Assembly (NCBI GenBank): GCA_012515235.1
Contig: JAAYYU010000094.1
Span: 1-64,000, forward strand
DNA length: 64,000 nucleotides
Direction: 5' to 3'
Origin: Candidatus Anammoximicrobium sp.
GTDB lineage: Bacteria > Planctomycetota > Planctomycetia > Pirellulales > Pirellulaceae
The translations under genes were made by a program, and so were the position numbers. Position 1 is the first letter of the stretch, and each line of letters begins with the position of its first letter. The notes beneath the pieces were generated by a model, which worked only from the letters and a program-made list of their open reading frames with translations, ran no database searches and was not told the origin of the DNA. This document shows, one piece after another, positions 44,466 to 53,268 of the stretch.

Positions 44466-45503
44466 ATGCTTGTCCAATCGCTGCTTGCGGCGTTGATTCT
44501 GGCGGCCTTTGCCGTCGACGCCGGCACCCCGCTGGGCCCGGCGGTTTGGCTGCTGCATTTCGTTCCCCTGGCCTTCTCTCACCTGACGCCGCGGCGCGGG
44601 TCGCCCTACGCGCTGGCGACGGCCAGCAGCCTGCTGGTCGCGCTCGCCTGGTGGCTGGCTCCGGCGGGGTACGACGGGGCCGTCGAGGGCTTGAACCGCG
44701 GCGTCTTTGCGGGGGTGCTCTGGCTCGCCGCCGCGCGCGTCGTGCGCCGCACAGCCGCGGAGAAGGAGGTCCGGGAATTGAACGAGTCGCTGGAGCGCCG
44801 CGTCCACGAGCGCACCGCGCAGCTCGAAACCGCGAACCAGGAATTGGAGGCCTTTACGTACTCGGTCTCGCACGACTTGCGGGCGCCGCTGCGGGCCATC
44901 GACGGCTTTGCCCGGATTCTGCAGGAAGACTACGGCCCGCAATTGGGCGAGGAAGGCCGCCGCGTGTCCGAGGTGGTCTGCGCGGAAGCCCGGCGGATGG
45001 GCCAGTTGATCGACGACCTGCTGGACTTCTCGCGGTTGGGGCGCCGAGATGTGCATCTGGCGGACACCGACGTGCAGGCGCTTGTCTGCGAAGTGTTCGA
45101 GGAATTGCGCGGCGCCGCAGCGGGTCGGGAAGTGGACTTCAGCCTGGGCGATTTGCCGCGGGCTCAGGCCGACGCGGCGCTGCTCTGGCACGTGTGGTTC
45201 AACCTGCTGGACAACGCGCTCAAATTCACGCGTCATCGGGGGCGGGCCGAAATCAAAGTCCGCGGGTTTCTGCAGGAGGCGGACTGCGTCTACTGCGTCG
45301 AAGACAACGGCGCCGGTTTCGACATGCGATACGCGGACAAGCTGTTCCGGGTGTTCGAACGCCTGCACGCCCCGCACGAATTCGAGGGCACGGGAGTGGG
45401 ACTGGCTCTGGTCCAACGCATCGTCCGCCGCCACGGCGGCCGGGTGTGGGCCGCCGCCGAGGTGGACCGGGGAGCTCGGTTCTGCTTTACGCTCCCCCGG
45501 TGA
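44466..45503 (+). CDS. Cph1-type sensor histidine kinase with a three-helix membrane domain
   Basis: 345 residues. Residues 1-95 form three membrane helices with short loops, then a coiled coil (AAEKEVRELNESLERRVHER). HisKA: AFTYSVSHDLRAPLRAIDGF, phospho-acceptor H136. HATPase: HVWFNLLDNALKFTRH, VEDNGAGFDMRYADKLFRVF and GTGVGLALVQRIV. The catalytic half resembles Cph1/phytochrome kinases but there is no chromophore domain. The membrane part is shared with the NarX-type kinase at 40507-41559. It ends with a 17-bp convergent overlap with the sulfatase gene. Confidence 0.92.
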   Translation: MLVQSLLAALILAAFAVDAGTPLGPAVWLLHFVPLAFSHLTPRRGSPYALATASSLLVALAWWLAPAGYDGAVEGLNRGVFAGVLWLAAARVVRRTAAEKEVRELNESLERRVHERTAQLETANQELEAFTYSVSHDLRAPLRAIDGFARILQEDYGPQLGEEGRRVSEVVCAEARRMGQLIDDLLDFSRLGRRDVHLADTDVQALVCEVFEELRGAAAGREVDFSLGDLPRAQADAALLWHVWFNLLDNALKFTRHRGRAEIKVRGFLQEADCVYCVEDNGAGFDMRYADKLFRVFERLHAPHEFEGTGVGLALVQRIVRRHGGRVWAAAEVDRGARFCFTLPR

Positions 45504-46959
45504 CCGCCGCAGGCACAGAGGGCTTGCGGAATTCGGGGCGGATCGTGCCGTCGTGGTCGATGATCGGCTTGGCGCCGAGCGCCTTGCCCAGCGGCCGGCA
45601 GCCGGGACCAATCCCGCCCAAGCCCAGGTCGTCACGCATCTGGTCGGCGATGCCGCGCAGCCGTGCGACCACTTCCGGGTTGGCCGCGGCGACGTCGGCG
45701 GTTTCGCTCAGGTCGCGGTCCAGGTGGTACAGTTCGCCCTTGGCCAGATGCAGTTTCCAGGGACCGCTGCGGACGGCTTCCAGGTTCAGGCCGCGGTAAT
45801 AGTAAAACGCGGCGTGCGGCGATTGGGCGTCCGGTTTGCCAGCCAGCAACGGCCAGAGGTCGCCGCCGTCGATCTTGCGGTCGGCGGGCAATCTGCCTCC
45901 CGCCAGCTTGACCAGGGTGGGCAGGATGTCGATCATGCCGGCGACGGCGCCGGTCGAGATGCCGGCAGGAACTTGGCCGGGCCACCAGGCGAGGGTCGGA
46001 ACGCGGATGCCGCCTTCCCAAGTGCTGCCCTTGAAGCCGCGCAGCGGCGCGTTGACGCCCCGCTGCGTGCCGCCGTTGTCGGACGTGAAAACCACCAGCG
46101 TGCTGCGGTCCAACTGCCACTTGCGCAAGGTGTCCAGCACCTGGCCGACGCTCCAGTCCACTTCCTCGACCCAGTCGCCATAGAGGCCGTTGCCCGACTT
46201 GCCCTGGAACGCCTTGCCGGGGTAGATCGGGAAGTGGACGGCGGTGTGAGCCAGATACAGGAAGAAGGTCTTGTCCTTGTTCGTCTTGATGAATTGCACC
46301 GCTTCGCTGGTGTACCGCTCCACGAAGGTCGTCTGGTCGTCGGCCAGGACGCGTTGGACGACCGTTTCGTTCCGCAGCCACGGCAGCGGCGGCTGGCCCC
46401 GGCCCTTGACTTTGCGCTTGGGCAGCGGAGCGCCAAGGTTGCTCTTCACGCCGTCCTCCGCCGGGCCCATGTCGTTGGAATACGGCAGACCGAAGAACGT
46501 GTCGAAGCCCTGACGCGTGGGCAGAAACTCCGGCTGATCGCCCAAATGCCACTTGCCGACGATCCCCGTGACGTAGCCCTGTTCTTTCAGTAGTTCGGCC
46601 ACGGTGACCTCTTGCGGGTCCAAGCCCGCGTCGTTGCCGGGAAACAGCACGTGCGGGATGGGCAAGGCGCGTTTCGGGTAACAGCCTGTCAGCAGAGCCG
46701 CCCGCGAGGGCGAACAGACCGGGGCGCCGTAGAAGCAGGTCAGCTTGCAGCCCTCCGCGGCCATGCGATCCAGGTGGGGCGTGCGGTTCAGCGTGGAGCC
46801 GTACGGCCCGATGTCCGCATAGCCCAGGTCGTCGATGTTGATCACGATGAAGTTAGGCTTGTCCGCCGCCCGGAGGGCGAGGCTGCCAGGGGCTGCCAGG
46901 ACCGCGCCCAGCAGTACCGGGAAGAGCGGGACAAGATCAAAACGTGTGGCTGCGGTCAT
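45487..46959 (-). CDS. Secreted arylsulfatase
   Basis: 490 residues with a signal peptide (about 10-30). Family S1 sulfatase: metal site NFIVINIDDLGYAD (two Asp), the formylglycine motif APVCSPSRAALLTGCYP with C82, IVGKWHLGD, the second metal site FTSDNGGTQRG, and HGAFYYYRGL-like C-terminal subdomain. The Cys must be oxidised by FGE or an anaerobic maturase; only an FGE-like fragment (3641-3691) is seen in this window. The ATG overlaps the stop of the Ser/Thr kinase gene (ATGA, 46956-46959). The substrate (aryl or polysaccharide sulfate) is unknown. Confidence 0.94.
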   Translation of the reverse strand: MTAATRFDLVPLFPVLLGAVLAAPGSLALRAADKPNFIVINIDDLGYADIGPYGSTLNRTPHLDRMAAEGCKLTCFYGAPVCSPSRAALLTGCYPKRALPIPHVLFPGNDAGLDPQEVTVAELLKEQGYVTGIVGKWHLGDQPEFLPTRQGFDTFFGLPYSNDMGPAEDGVKSNLGAPLPKRKVKGRGQPPLPWLRNETVVQRVLADDQTTFVERYTSEAVQFIKTNKDKTFFLYLAHTAVHFPIYPGKAFQGKSGNGLYGDWVEEVDWSVGQVLDTLRKWQLDRSTLVVFTSDNGGTQRGVNAPLRGFKGSTWEGGIRVPTLAWWPGQVPAGISTGAVAGMIDILPTLVKLAGGRLPADRKIDGGDLWPLLAGKPDAQSPHAAFYYYRGLNLEAVRSGPWKLHLAKGELYHLDRDLSETADVAAANPEVVARLRGIADQMRDDLGLGGIGPGCRPLGKALGAKPIIDHDGTIRPEFRKPSVPAAVTGGA

Positions 46960-48596
46960 GGGTCGATCCTCGTGGCTGGGGTTGGTCGGCTTCCTGTCGC
47001 CGGTCGCGACGCCGGCGCCGCGTTCAGATCCCGCCGCAGCCGTTCCAACTCCGGCCGCAGACGCGGGTGCAACTCCGTCAAAATGACCTGGCGCACCTCC
47101 GCCGGCAGACGATCCAGCAACTGGACAAAGGCGGCCAGCTTCTGGTGGGCCAGACTGTGCTCGTCGCGGAGGATATAGACGTTGGCCTGGCCGGACAGCC
47201 CGACGGCGCAGAATTGCGGGTCGGCGGTTTCCGCGCCGGCCAAGTGCTCGTAGCAGCGGAGGGCCTGGTCGAGATCGTCGTTCTGCAAGTACAGTTCGGC
47301 CAACCGCTGCTGGGCCCGCAGCGCGTAGTACTGATTCTGTTCGTTCGCCTCGGGCGGGAACTCGCGAGCCACGCTTTTCCAAGCCTCTTCCGTGGCGATC
47401 TCGGCGGCCAGCAGGTACTGGTCGCGGACCGTCGCCTTGCGTTCGACGGACGGCAGTTCCTGCTCGGAAACGGCCAGCAGCGGCGGCAGTCGGCAGACCC
47501 AGGCCAGGAGGCCGCCGAGCAGGAAGGACGCCAGCAGCGACGCCAGCAGCGGGCCTACGCCGCGGCGGCCCGCCACGGCCGCCTCGCGTTGCATCACCGC
47601 CGCCAACTGCTCGGTGACTGCCGAGCGGGCTGCCGTATGCGCTGCCAACTCGGACGCCGTCCAGCCGTCGTCGGCCGCGGCCCACGTCTCGTCGAGTCCG
47701 GGCACGTTCAGACTCTTCAGATCCTTCAGCAGGTCCACCGCCGTCTGGTAGCGGTCCTCCGAACGCTTGGCCATCAGCTTGTGGACGATCCGGCACAGGC
47801 CGCCGGGCAAATCGCGGCGCTGGTCTTCCAGGCGGGGCGAATCCTTGTTCAGGTGCTGCACGGCAATGCTCAGCGGCGAGTCGCCCTCGAAAGGCGGCCG
47901 TCCGGCGAGCATCTGGTAACAGGTTACGCCGAAGGAATACAGATCGCTGCGGACGTCGACCGGGCGGCCTTCCAGCTGTTCCGGACTCATGTACAGCGGC
48001 GTCCCCATCGTCACGCCCACCTGCGTCAGGTTCGCCGCCTGGCCTTCCCGTTCGACGCGGGCCAGGCCAAAGTCGGCCACTTTGACCTCGCCGCTGCGGG
48101 CGAGCATGATGTTTTCCGGCTTGATGTCCCGGTGAATGATCCGCTCTTGCGCCGCCTTGTGCAACGCGGCGGCGACCTGCCGCATGACGCTCACTGCGGC
48201 CGGAGCGTCCAGCGTGCCCTGGCGGTCCAACAACTGTTTCAGATTCTGGCCTTCCACGTACTCCTGGACCATGAAGTGGATGCCGGCCAGGCAGCCGACT
48301 TCATGGATCTGGACGATGTTGGCGTGGACCAGCGCGGCCGCGGCTTGGGCCTCTTGCTGGAACCGCCGCACGTACGACGGGTCGGCGGCAAGATGGCTCT
48401 TGAGGACCTTGAACGCGACTTTGCGCCCCAGCGATTCCTGTTCCGCCAGATAGACGTCGGCCATCCCGCCGCGCCCCAAGCGGCGCAACAGATGGTAGTC
48501 CCCCAGACGACGGCCGGTCAGGTCCGCGTCCGAGAAATCCGCCGGCTTGTGAGGCGCGGAATCCGTCATCGTTCCAGGAGAGGCGACCTTGCTCAT
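46956..48596 (-). CDS. Membrane Ser/Thr protein kinase (PknB type) with TPR-like C-terminus
   Basis: 546 residues from the ATG at 48596. Kinase domain about 33-300: GRGGMADVYLA (glycine loop), K63 in VAFKVLK, HRDIKPENIML (D157), DFGLARV and GTPLYMSPEQLEG, all catalytic residues intact. One membrane helix at about 345-365 (LLASLLASFLLGGLLAWV). The extracytoplasmic part holds weak TPR-like helices (RAQQRLAELYLQNDDLDQALRCYEHL, landmark LAELYLQNDDLDQAL). The stop overlaps the sulfatase start, so the two are co-translated. A kinase is a natural input for the FHA protein 10 kb away, though no link is proven. Confidence 0.92.
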   Translation of the reverse strand: MSKVASPGTMTDSAPHKPADFSDADLTGRRLGDYHLLRRLGRGGMADVYLAEQESLGRKVAFKVLKSHLAADPSYVRRFQQEAQAAAALVHANIVQIHEVGCLAGIHFMVQEYVEGQNLKQLLDRQGTLDAPAAVSVMRQVAAALHKAAQERIIHRDIKPENIMLARSGEVKVADFGLARVEREGQAANLTQVGVTMGTPLYMSPEQLEGRPVDVRSDLYSFGVTCYQMLAGRPPFEGDSPLSIAVQHLNKDSPRLEDQRRDLPGGLCRIVHKLMAKRSEDRYQTAVDLLKDLKSLNVPGLDETWAAADDGWTASELAAHTAARSAVTEQLAAVMQREAAVAGRRGVGPLLASLLASFLLGGLLAWVCRLPPLLAVSEQELPSVERKATVRDQYLLAAEIATEEAWKSVAREFPPEANEQNQYYALRAQQRLAELYLQNDDLDQALRCYEHLAGAETADPQFCAVGLSGQANVYILRDEHSLAHQKLAAFVQLLDRLPAEVRQVILTELHPRLRPELERLRRDLNAAPASRPATGSRPTPATRIDP

Positions 48597-48656
48597 TTTC
48601 CGCGTCACGGGCCGGATTCGAAAAAAGAGCGAGTCCCTCGTTCCTTCCTCGTTTCT

Positions 48657-49067
48657 TCACCGGGGCGTGTCGAGTTTCGCGGGGGCCAGGTACGCATCAA
48701 ACACGCGCACGTTTTCCCACGACGATTTGAATTCTTCGATGAACTTCATGTGCCGCGGATGCGAAGCATACTGGTCGTGGGCCGCCTTGTTGGCAAACAC
48801 CAGGTACAAGGCCACGTCGTAATCGCGGACGTTGACCTCGCGTTTCAGCTCCTCGGCAAGCACGCCCACAGCGAAGTACACCGTCCCTTCATGCCCGGTC
48901 AGGAATTTCTGGCAGCCGGCGACCAACGCGTCTCGCCCAGCAGGAGCAGAATCCTTGAGCTTGAAATACACCGCGTGAGCCAGTTGGCGGTCCGCCGCGT
49001 GCGTCGCCGCGACGGTGGGAATGAGCAACAGGAGGGCCGTCACGAGCCCTGCGGGCAGTCGTCTCAT
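48657..49067 (-). CDS. Secreted Dabb (stress-responsive alpha/beta barrel) domain protein
   Basis: 136 residues. A signal peptide (about 5-24, LVTALLLLIPTVAATHAAD) precedes a Dabb domain: LAHAVYFKLKDSAP, the VYFAVGVLAEE strand, YDVALYLVFANKAAHDQYASHPRH (landmark DYDVALYLVFANKAAHDQY) and a terminal strand VFDAYL. Such domains are dimeric ferredoxin-like barrels; planctomycetes often export them, and the ligand is unknown. The ATG at 49067 has GGAGG ten bases upstream; an ATG at 49076 lies immediately at that GGAGG. Confidence 0.82.
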   Translation of the reverse strand: MRRLPAGLVTALLLLIPTVAATHAADRQLAHAVYFKLKDSAPAGRDALVAGCQKFLTGHEGTVYFAVGVLAEELKREVNVRDYDVALYLVFANKAAHDQYASHPRHMKFIEEFKSSWENVRVFDAYLAPAKLDTPR

Positions 49068-49363
49068 CGTCTGCATTCCTCCGTAAAGATTTCTCTGGCG
49101 TGCGCGATTCGCCCGACGGGATGCAGCCGAAATCGCGGGGCGGGAATCGCGCCAGCAGAGCATCGGAAAGAACGCCACGGCCCGTCGTCTGACCCCGCGG
49201 TTCCCATTGTGGCTGCTCTGGCATCGGAACGCAACCGGTTCCACAGGCGAGTCGGCAGCCGGGCTGATGGCGGGTTCCTACGCGAGTTGCTATGATGCTG
49301 TTGTGAATTACCTGAACGGGCCCGTGTTTTTCGGCCGTCAGACAACATCTCAGGAATCAAGCC

Positions 49364-50092
49364 ATGCTTCAACTGGGTGTCAACATCGACCATGTCGCGA
49401 CCTTGCGGCAAGCGCGGAAGACGTATGAGCCGGACCCCGTCTGGGCCGCTGCGCTGGCGGAATTGGGCGGTGCCGATGGGATTACCGTTCATTTGCGGGA
49501 AGACCGCCGGCACATCCAGGACCGCGATTTTCGCGTGCTCCGGCAGACGGTCACGGTCAAATTGAACCTGGAATTGGCCTGCAACCAGGAAGTGCTGGAC
49601 ATCGCCTGCGAGGTCCGCCCCGATCAGGCGACGGTCGTTCCGGAACGGCGGGAGGAAGTGACGACCGAGGGCGGACTCGATGCGGTCGGCCAGCGTGAGG
49701 CCGTAGCGCGGGCCGTCCGCCAGTTGCAGGCGGCCGGCATCGCCGTGAGCCTGTTCCTGGATCCCGTGATCGAACAGGTCGAACTGGCGGCGGAAGTCGG
49801 TGCGGAGGCGGTCGAGCTGCATACGGGGCAATACTCGCTGGCCCGCGGAGCCCAGCAGCAGGAGGAACTAGCCAAGCTGGTTGCGGCCGGGCGCCGCATC
49901 CGGGCTTTGGGAATGGCCTTGCACGCGGGCCACGGATTGAACTACCAAAACGTCCGCCCCGTGGCTCAGATCGCGGAACTGCACGAATTGAACATCGGCC
50001 ACAGCATCATTGCTCGAGCCGTGTTGGTGGGACTGGAACGAGCTGTGCGGGAGATGAAGCAGGCGATTGCGGACGGCGCCCCTTGCCGCTGA
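49364..50092 (+). CDS. pdxJ: Pyridoxine 5'-phosphate synthase
   Basis: 242 residues, full length for PdxJ, which condenses 3-amino-2-oxopropyl phosphate with 1-deoxyxylulose 5-phosphate in vitamin B6 synthesis. Motifs: [17 protein letters not shown] (N-terminal Asn, Asp-His), [15 protein letters not shown] (catalytic Glu and His), [28 protein letters not shown], and [11 protein letters not shown] with the phosphate-binding loop. The ATG at 49364 follows AGGAATCAAGCC. Confidence 0.96.
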   Translation: MLQLGVNIDHVATLRQARKTYEPDPVWAAALAELGGADGITVHLREDRRHIQDRDFRVLRQTVTVKLNLELACNQEVLDIACEVRPDQATVVPERREEVTTEGGLDAVGQREAVARAVRQLQAAGIAVSLFLDPVIEQVELAAEVGAEAVELHTGQYSLARGAQQQEELAKLVAAGRRIRALGMALHAGHGLNYQNVRPVAQIAELHELNIGHSIIARAVLVGLERAVREMKQAIADGAPCR

Positions 50093-50216
50093 TCTTCGCG
50101 ACGTCCGAGGCCCTTGCGATGACCGTTCGAACCAGGCGAATTGTTCGGTTCGCAGGGCGGGCGTTCGGCAGGGGCGAGGCCAGCCAGATGCGCACAACGA
50201 TCCTGGCGACGTTCCA

Positions 50217-51020
50217 CTAGTCCCGCCAGCGGTAGCGGACGATGCAGTAGAAGGCATTGACGCCGTCCCGCCAGCCGATCTTCTTGCCCTCCTTGTAGCC
50301 GCGCCCCTGGTAGCGCACCGGCAACTCCTTGATCCGCACCCCGCGGCGGGCCAGCTTGGCCGTCACCTCTGGCTCGAAACCAAAGCGGTTCTGCCGGATG
50401 TCCAGCGATTGCAGCAGCGGCCGCGGAATCATCTTGTAGCAGGTCTCCATGTCCGTCAGCCGCAACCCGGTGAACAGGTTCGACGCCCAGGTCAGCAGGC
50501 GATTGCCAAGGCGGTGCAGGAACGAGGGATCCTGGGGTTCCTCGCGCAGATACCGCGAGCCGTACACCACATCGGCTTCGCCCCGCAGGATCGGTCCCAG
50601 CAGCGACGGAAGGTCGTTGGGGTCGTATTCCAGATCGGCATCCTGGACGACGACCACGTCGCCGGTCGCGGCGGCAAAACCCGTGCGGAGCGCCGCCCCT
50701 TTGCCCTCGTTCTGGGGTTTGCAGATCACGCGCAATTCCGGCCAATCCGCCAACTGGCGCAGGACCGCAAGCGTGTCGTCCGTGCTGTGGTCGTCGACCA
50801 CGACGATTTCCTTGGGGATCGGCACGGCCCGCACGCGGGCGAGGATTTCGGCCACCGTCTGTTGCTCGTTGTACACCGGCACGACCACGCTCAGCTTGAA
50901 TCCAGGCGGCCAAGGGCCGGGCGCGGCCGATTCGGACTCGGACGGCGCCGCAACTGGGGCCGATTCGCCAAGCGGCCCTGCGGGCACATCGTCGACACCT
51001 CTGGATTCAGCCGTCGCCAT
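50217..51020 (-). CDS. Family 2 glycosyltransferase, dolichol-phosphate-mannose-synthase-like
   Basis: 267 residues from the ATG at 51020. An acidic Pro/Ala-rich leader (about 1-40) precedes the GT-A fold. Motifs: LSVVVPVYNEQQTVAEIL, EIVVVDDHSTDDTL, NEGKGAALRTGF, VVVQDADLEYDPND (DxD metal site) and LTDMETCYKMIPR, QNRFGFEPEVTAKLAR, the last two typical of DPM1/DPG-like enzymes that load a lipid phosphate. It ends GRGYKEGKKIGWRDG without C-terminal membrane helices. It might supply the lipid-linked sugar for the GT87 enzyme encoded at 33620 (inference). Confidence 0.88.
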   Translation of the reverse strand: MATAESRGVDDVPAGPLGESAPVAAPSESESAAPGPWPPGFKLSVVVPVYNEQQTVAEILARVRAVPIPKEIVVVDDHSTDDTLAVLRQLADWPELRVICKPQNEGKGAALRTGFAAATGDVVVVQDADLEYDPNDLPSLLGPILRGEADVVYGSRYLREEPQDPSFLHRLGNRLLTWASNLFTGLRLTDMETCYKMIPRPLLQSLDIRQNRFGFEPEVTAKLARRGVRIKELPVRYQGRGYKEGKKIGWRDGVNAFYCIVRYRWRD

Positions 51021-51278
51021 CGGGGGTTCCTCACCGGAGTGTGAAGCGGTCAGCGGGGGCCGGGGCCTTCCGCGACGTTCCAAATTATCGAATGTATCGC
51101 CTGCCGGGGCGGAGGCGTCAACCCGTCACCGGCCGGACGGCGGCGCCCGAAACGCCCGGCAACGCCCCCAACTTCGGCAGATTCGCAAATCGGCGTCCGG
51201 CTACACGATCGGCGGGGAAGATGTTAGCATAGGGCCCCGTTGTCAGCCATCGAACACCGACCGGAATCACCCTGCGCC

Positions 51279-52703
51279 ATGCCGCGAGACTTTCTGAAAG
51301 ACGTCAAGGACGAGTACGATGTGATCGTGATCGGCAGCGGACTGGGCGGGCTGACCGCCGCCAACGTCTTGGGCCGCAACGGGCATTCGGTGCTGCTGCT
51401 GGAACAGCACTACAAACTGGGCGGACTGGCCACCTGGTTCAAGCGGCCGGGCGGCCAGGTTTTCGATATTTCGCTGCACGGCTTCCCCGTCGGCATGATC
51501 AAGAGTTGCCGCCGGTACTGGACGGCGGAAATCGCCCAGCGCATCGTCCAGCTCAAACGCATCCGCTTCGACAACCCCATGTTCTCGTTGACGACGAGCT
51601 ACACGCGGGAGGACTTCACACGGCTGCTGATCGAACGCTTCGGCGTCGAGCCGCAGGCGGTCCAGCAGTTTTTCGACACGGCGCGGGGCATGAACTTTTA
51701 TGACGACCAGACGACGACGACGCGGCAGTTGTTCGAGCGGTTCTTCCCCGGACGCCGGGACGTGGTGCGGTTGCTGATGGAACCCATCGTCTACGCCAAC
51801 GGCTCGACGCTGGAAGACCCAGCCCTGACCTACGGCATCGTCTTCTCAAACTTCATGTCCCAGGGCGTGTTCATCTTCGAGGGCGGCACCGACCGCTTGA
51901 TTCAGTTGATGCACGAGGAACTGGTCCGCAACGGGGTCGACGTGCGGATCCGGTGCGGCGTCGAGCGGATTGTTGTCGAGCGCGGCCGCGTGGCGGGCGT
52001 CCAGCTGCGCGGGCGGACCATCAAGTGCCGGGCCGTCGTGTCGAACGCGAATCTGAAATCGACGATCCTGCAAATGGCCGGCCCGGAACATTTCGACCGC
52101 CGTTTCCTGGAGGAAGCCCGCGCCGTGCGCCTGAACAACTCCAGCACGCAAGTCTATATGGCGCTGCGCGAAGGCGATTTGATCGAGGAATCCACGGGCG
52201 ATCTGCTGTTCAGCTCCACCGCCCCCGAATTCCGTTCGGACCTGCTGCTGAGCCCCAACGTTACGAGCCGGACCTTCTCGTTTTACTACCCGCGGACGCG
52301 GCCGCACGCCCGGCAGCGCTGCTTTGTGGTGTCCAGCACGAACGCCCGTTACGAGGATTGGGCCGGATTGGCTCCGGCAGAGTACGGCGCGAGCAAACGC
52401 GACTTGATCGAAACCACCTTGAACGCGCTGGAGAAATACGTTCCCCGTTGCCGCGAGCGGATCGTCCACGCCGAGGCGGCCACGCCGCTCACGTTCCAGC
52501 ACTACACCAGGCACGAGGCCGGCGCCAGCTTCGGCACCAAATTCGAGGGGCTGGCCGTCAGCCGCGGCCTGCCGGAACAAGTCGGCGGCTTGTACCATGC
52601 CGGCAGCGTGGGCATCATTATGTCGGGCTGGCTGGGCGCGATCAACTACGGCGTGATCGTCGCCAACGACGTCGACAGCCAATTGACCAAAGCGGCGGTG
52701 TAG
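51279..52703 (+). CDS. Phytoene-desaturase-like FAD-dependent oxidoreductase
   Basis: 474 residues from the ATG at 51279; an in-frame start at 51240 (TTG) is less likely. The FAD-binding Rossmann motif is [20 protein letters not shown], followed by [12 protein letters not shown] middle substrate domain (about 90-330) and the C-terminal FAD motif [20 protein letters not shown] complete a CrtI/carotenoid-isomerase/RetSat-type enzyme. No phytoene synthase gene is near. The following FabZ-type gene starts 19 bp later, so the substrate may be an acyl or polyene chain and not a carotenoid (inference). Confidence 0.82.
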   Translation: MPRDFLKDVKDEYDVIVIGSGLGGLTAANVLGRNGHSVLLLEQHYKLGGLATWFKRPGGQVFDISLHGFPVGMIKSCRRYWTAEIAQRIVQLKRIRFDNPMFSLTTSYTREDFTRLLIERFGVEPQAVQQFFDTARGMNFYDDQTTTTRQLFERFFPGRRDVVRLLMEPIVYANGSTLEDPALTYGIVFSNFMSQGVFIFEGGTDRLIQLMHEELVRNGVDVRIRCGVERIVVERGRVAGVQLRGRTIKCRAVVSNANLKSTILQMAGPEHFDRRFLEEARAVRLNNSSTQVYMALREGDLIEESTGDLLFSSTAPEFRSDLLLSPNVTSRTFSFYYPRTRPHARQRCFVVSSTNARYEDWAGLAPAEYGASKRDLIETTLNALEKYVPRCRERIVHAEAATPLTFQHYTRHEAGASFGTKFEGLAVSRGLPEQVGGLYHAGSVGIIMSGWLGAINYGVIVANDVDSQLTKAAV

Positions 52704-52722
52704 GGAGCGGAGCAAGCGAGAC

Positions 52723-53151
52723 ATGAATCAGGATCAGATTCAGGCGGCCATTCCGCATCGGCCGCCGATGCTGCTGGTCGATGAAGTCGTCGAGCGAGAC
52801 GCAGCGCGGATCGTGTGCCGCAAGACGTTTCGCCCGGACGAGTTCTTTTTTCAGGGGCATTACCCCGGTCGCCCGCTGGTGCCCGGAGTGATCCTGTGCG
52901 AGAGCGCGATGCAGGCGGGCGCGGTGCTGCTGGCCGAGTTCGTCCGGGCAGGCGAGGGCGTGCCGGTGGCCACGCGGTTGAACGACGTCAAATTCAAAAA
53001 GATGATCCGGCCGGGCGATACGATTCAGATCGAAGTCACGCTGCAGGAACGGCTGGCCGACGCTTTTTTTCTGCAAGCCAAGGTGATGTGCGACGGCAAA
53101 CTGGCCGTCCGGTTCGAGTTTGCCTGTACGATCGCCACCCTGTCGGCCTGA
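52723..53151 (+). CDS. FabZ-type 3-hydroxyacyl-ACP dehydratase
   Basis: 142 residues, hotdog fold. The catalytic segment is FFFQGHYPGRPLVPGVILCE with H46 and E60, matching FabZ. IPHRPPMLLVDEVVE is the other FabZ landmark. It is likely an additional, specialised dehydratase and not the housekeeping enzyme, because it is paired with the desaturase-like gene upstream (19 bp apart, same strand) with no lpx or fab neighbours. Confidence 0.88.
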   Translation: MNQDQIQAAIPHRPPMLLVDEVVERDAARIVCRKTFRPDEFFFQGHYPGRPLVPGVILCESAMQAGAVLLAEFVRAGEGVPVATRLNDVKFKKMIRPGDTIQIEVTLQERLADAFFLQAKVMCDGKLAVRFEFACTIATLSA

Positions 53152-53268
53152 GACGAAACGATCCGCCGGCCGCGGCCTGCGCGGCACGGCGGCGAGGCCA
53201 GCCGGCCGCGACCGTGACGGGCAGGAAGGCCCGGCCCGCGCTGGCTGAACCTGCCCCTGCAGGCCGTC

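Noticed and set aside
42336..45635. 1099-codon minus-strand open frame opposite the sensor-kinase operon
   Set aside because: The plus strand carries three genes with intact catalytic motifs and coupled starts; the antisense translation shows no domain.
51279..52703. Carotenoid biosynthesis cluster
   Set aside because: Only a CrtI-like protein is present; no phytoene synthase, cyclase or isoprenoid gene is near, and the operon partner is a FabZ-type dehydratase.
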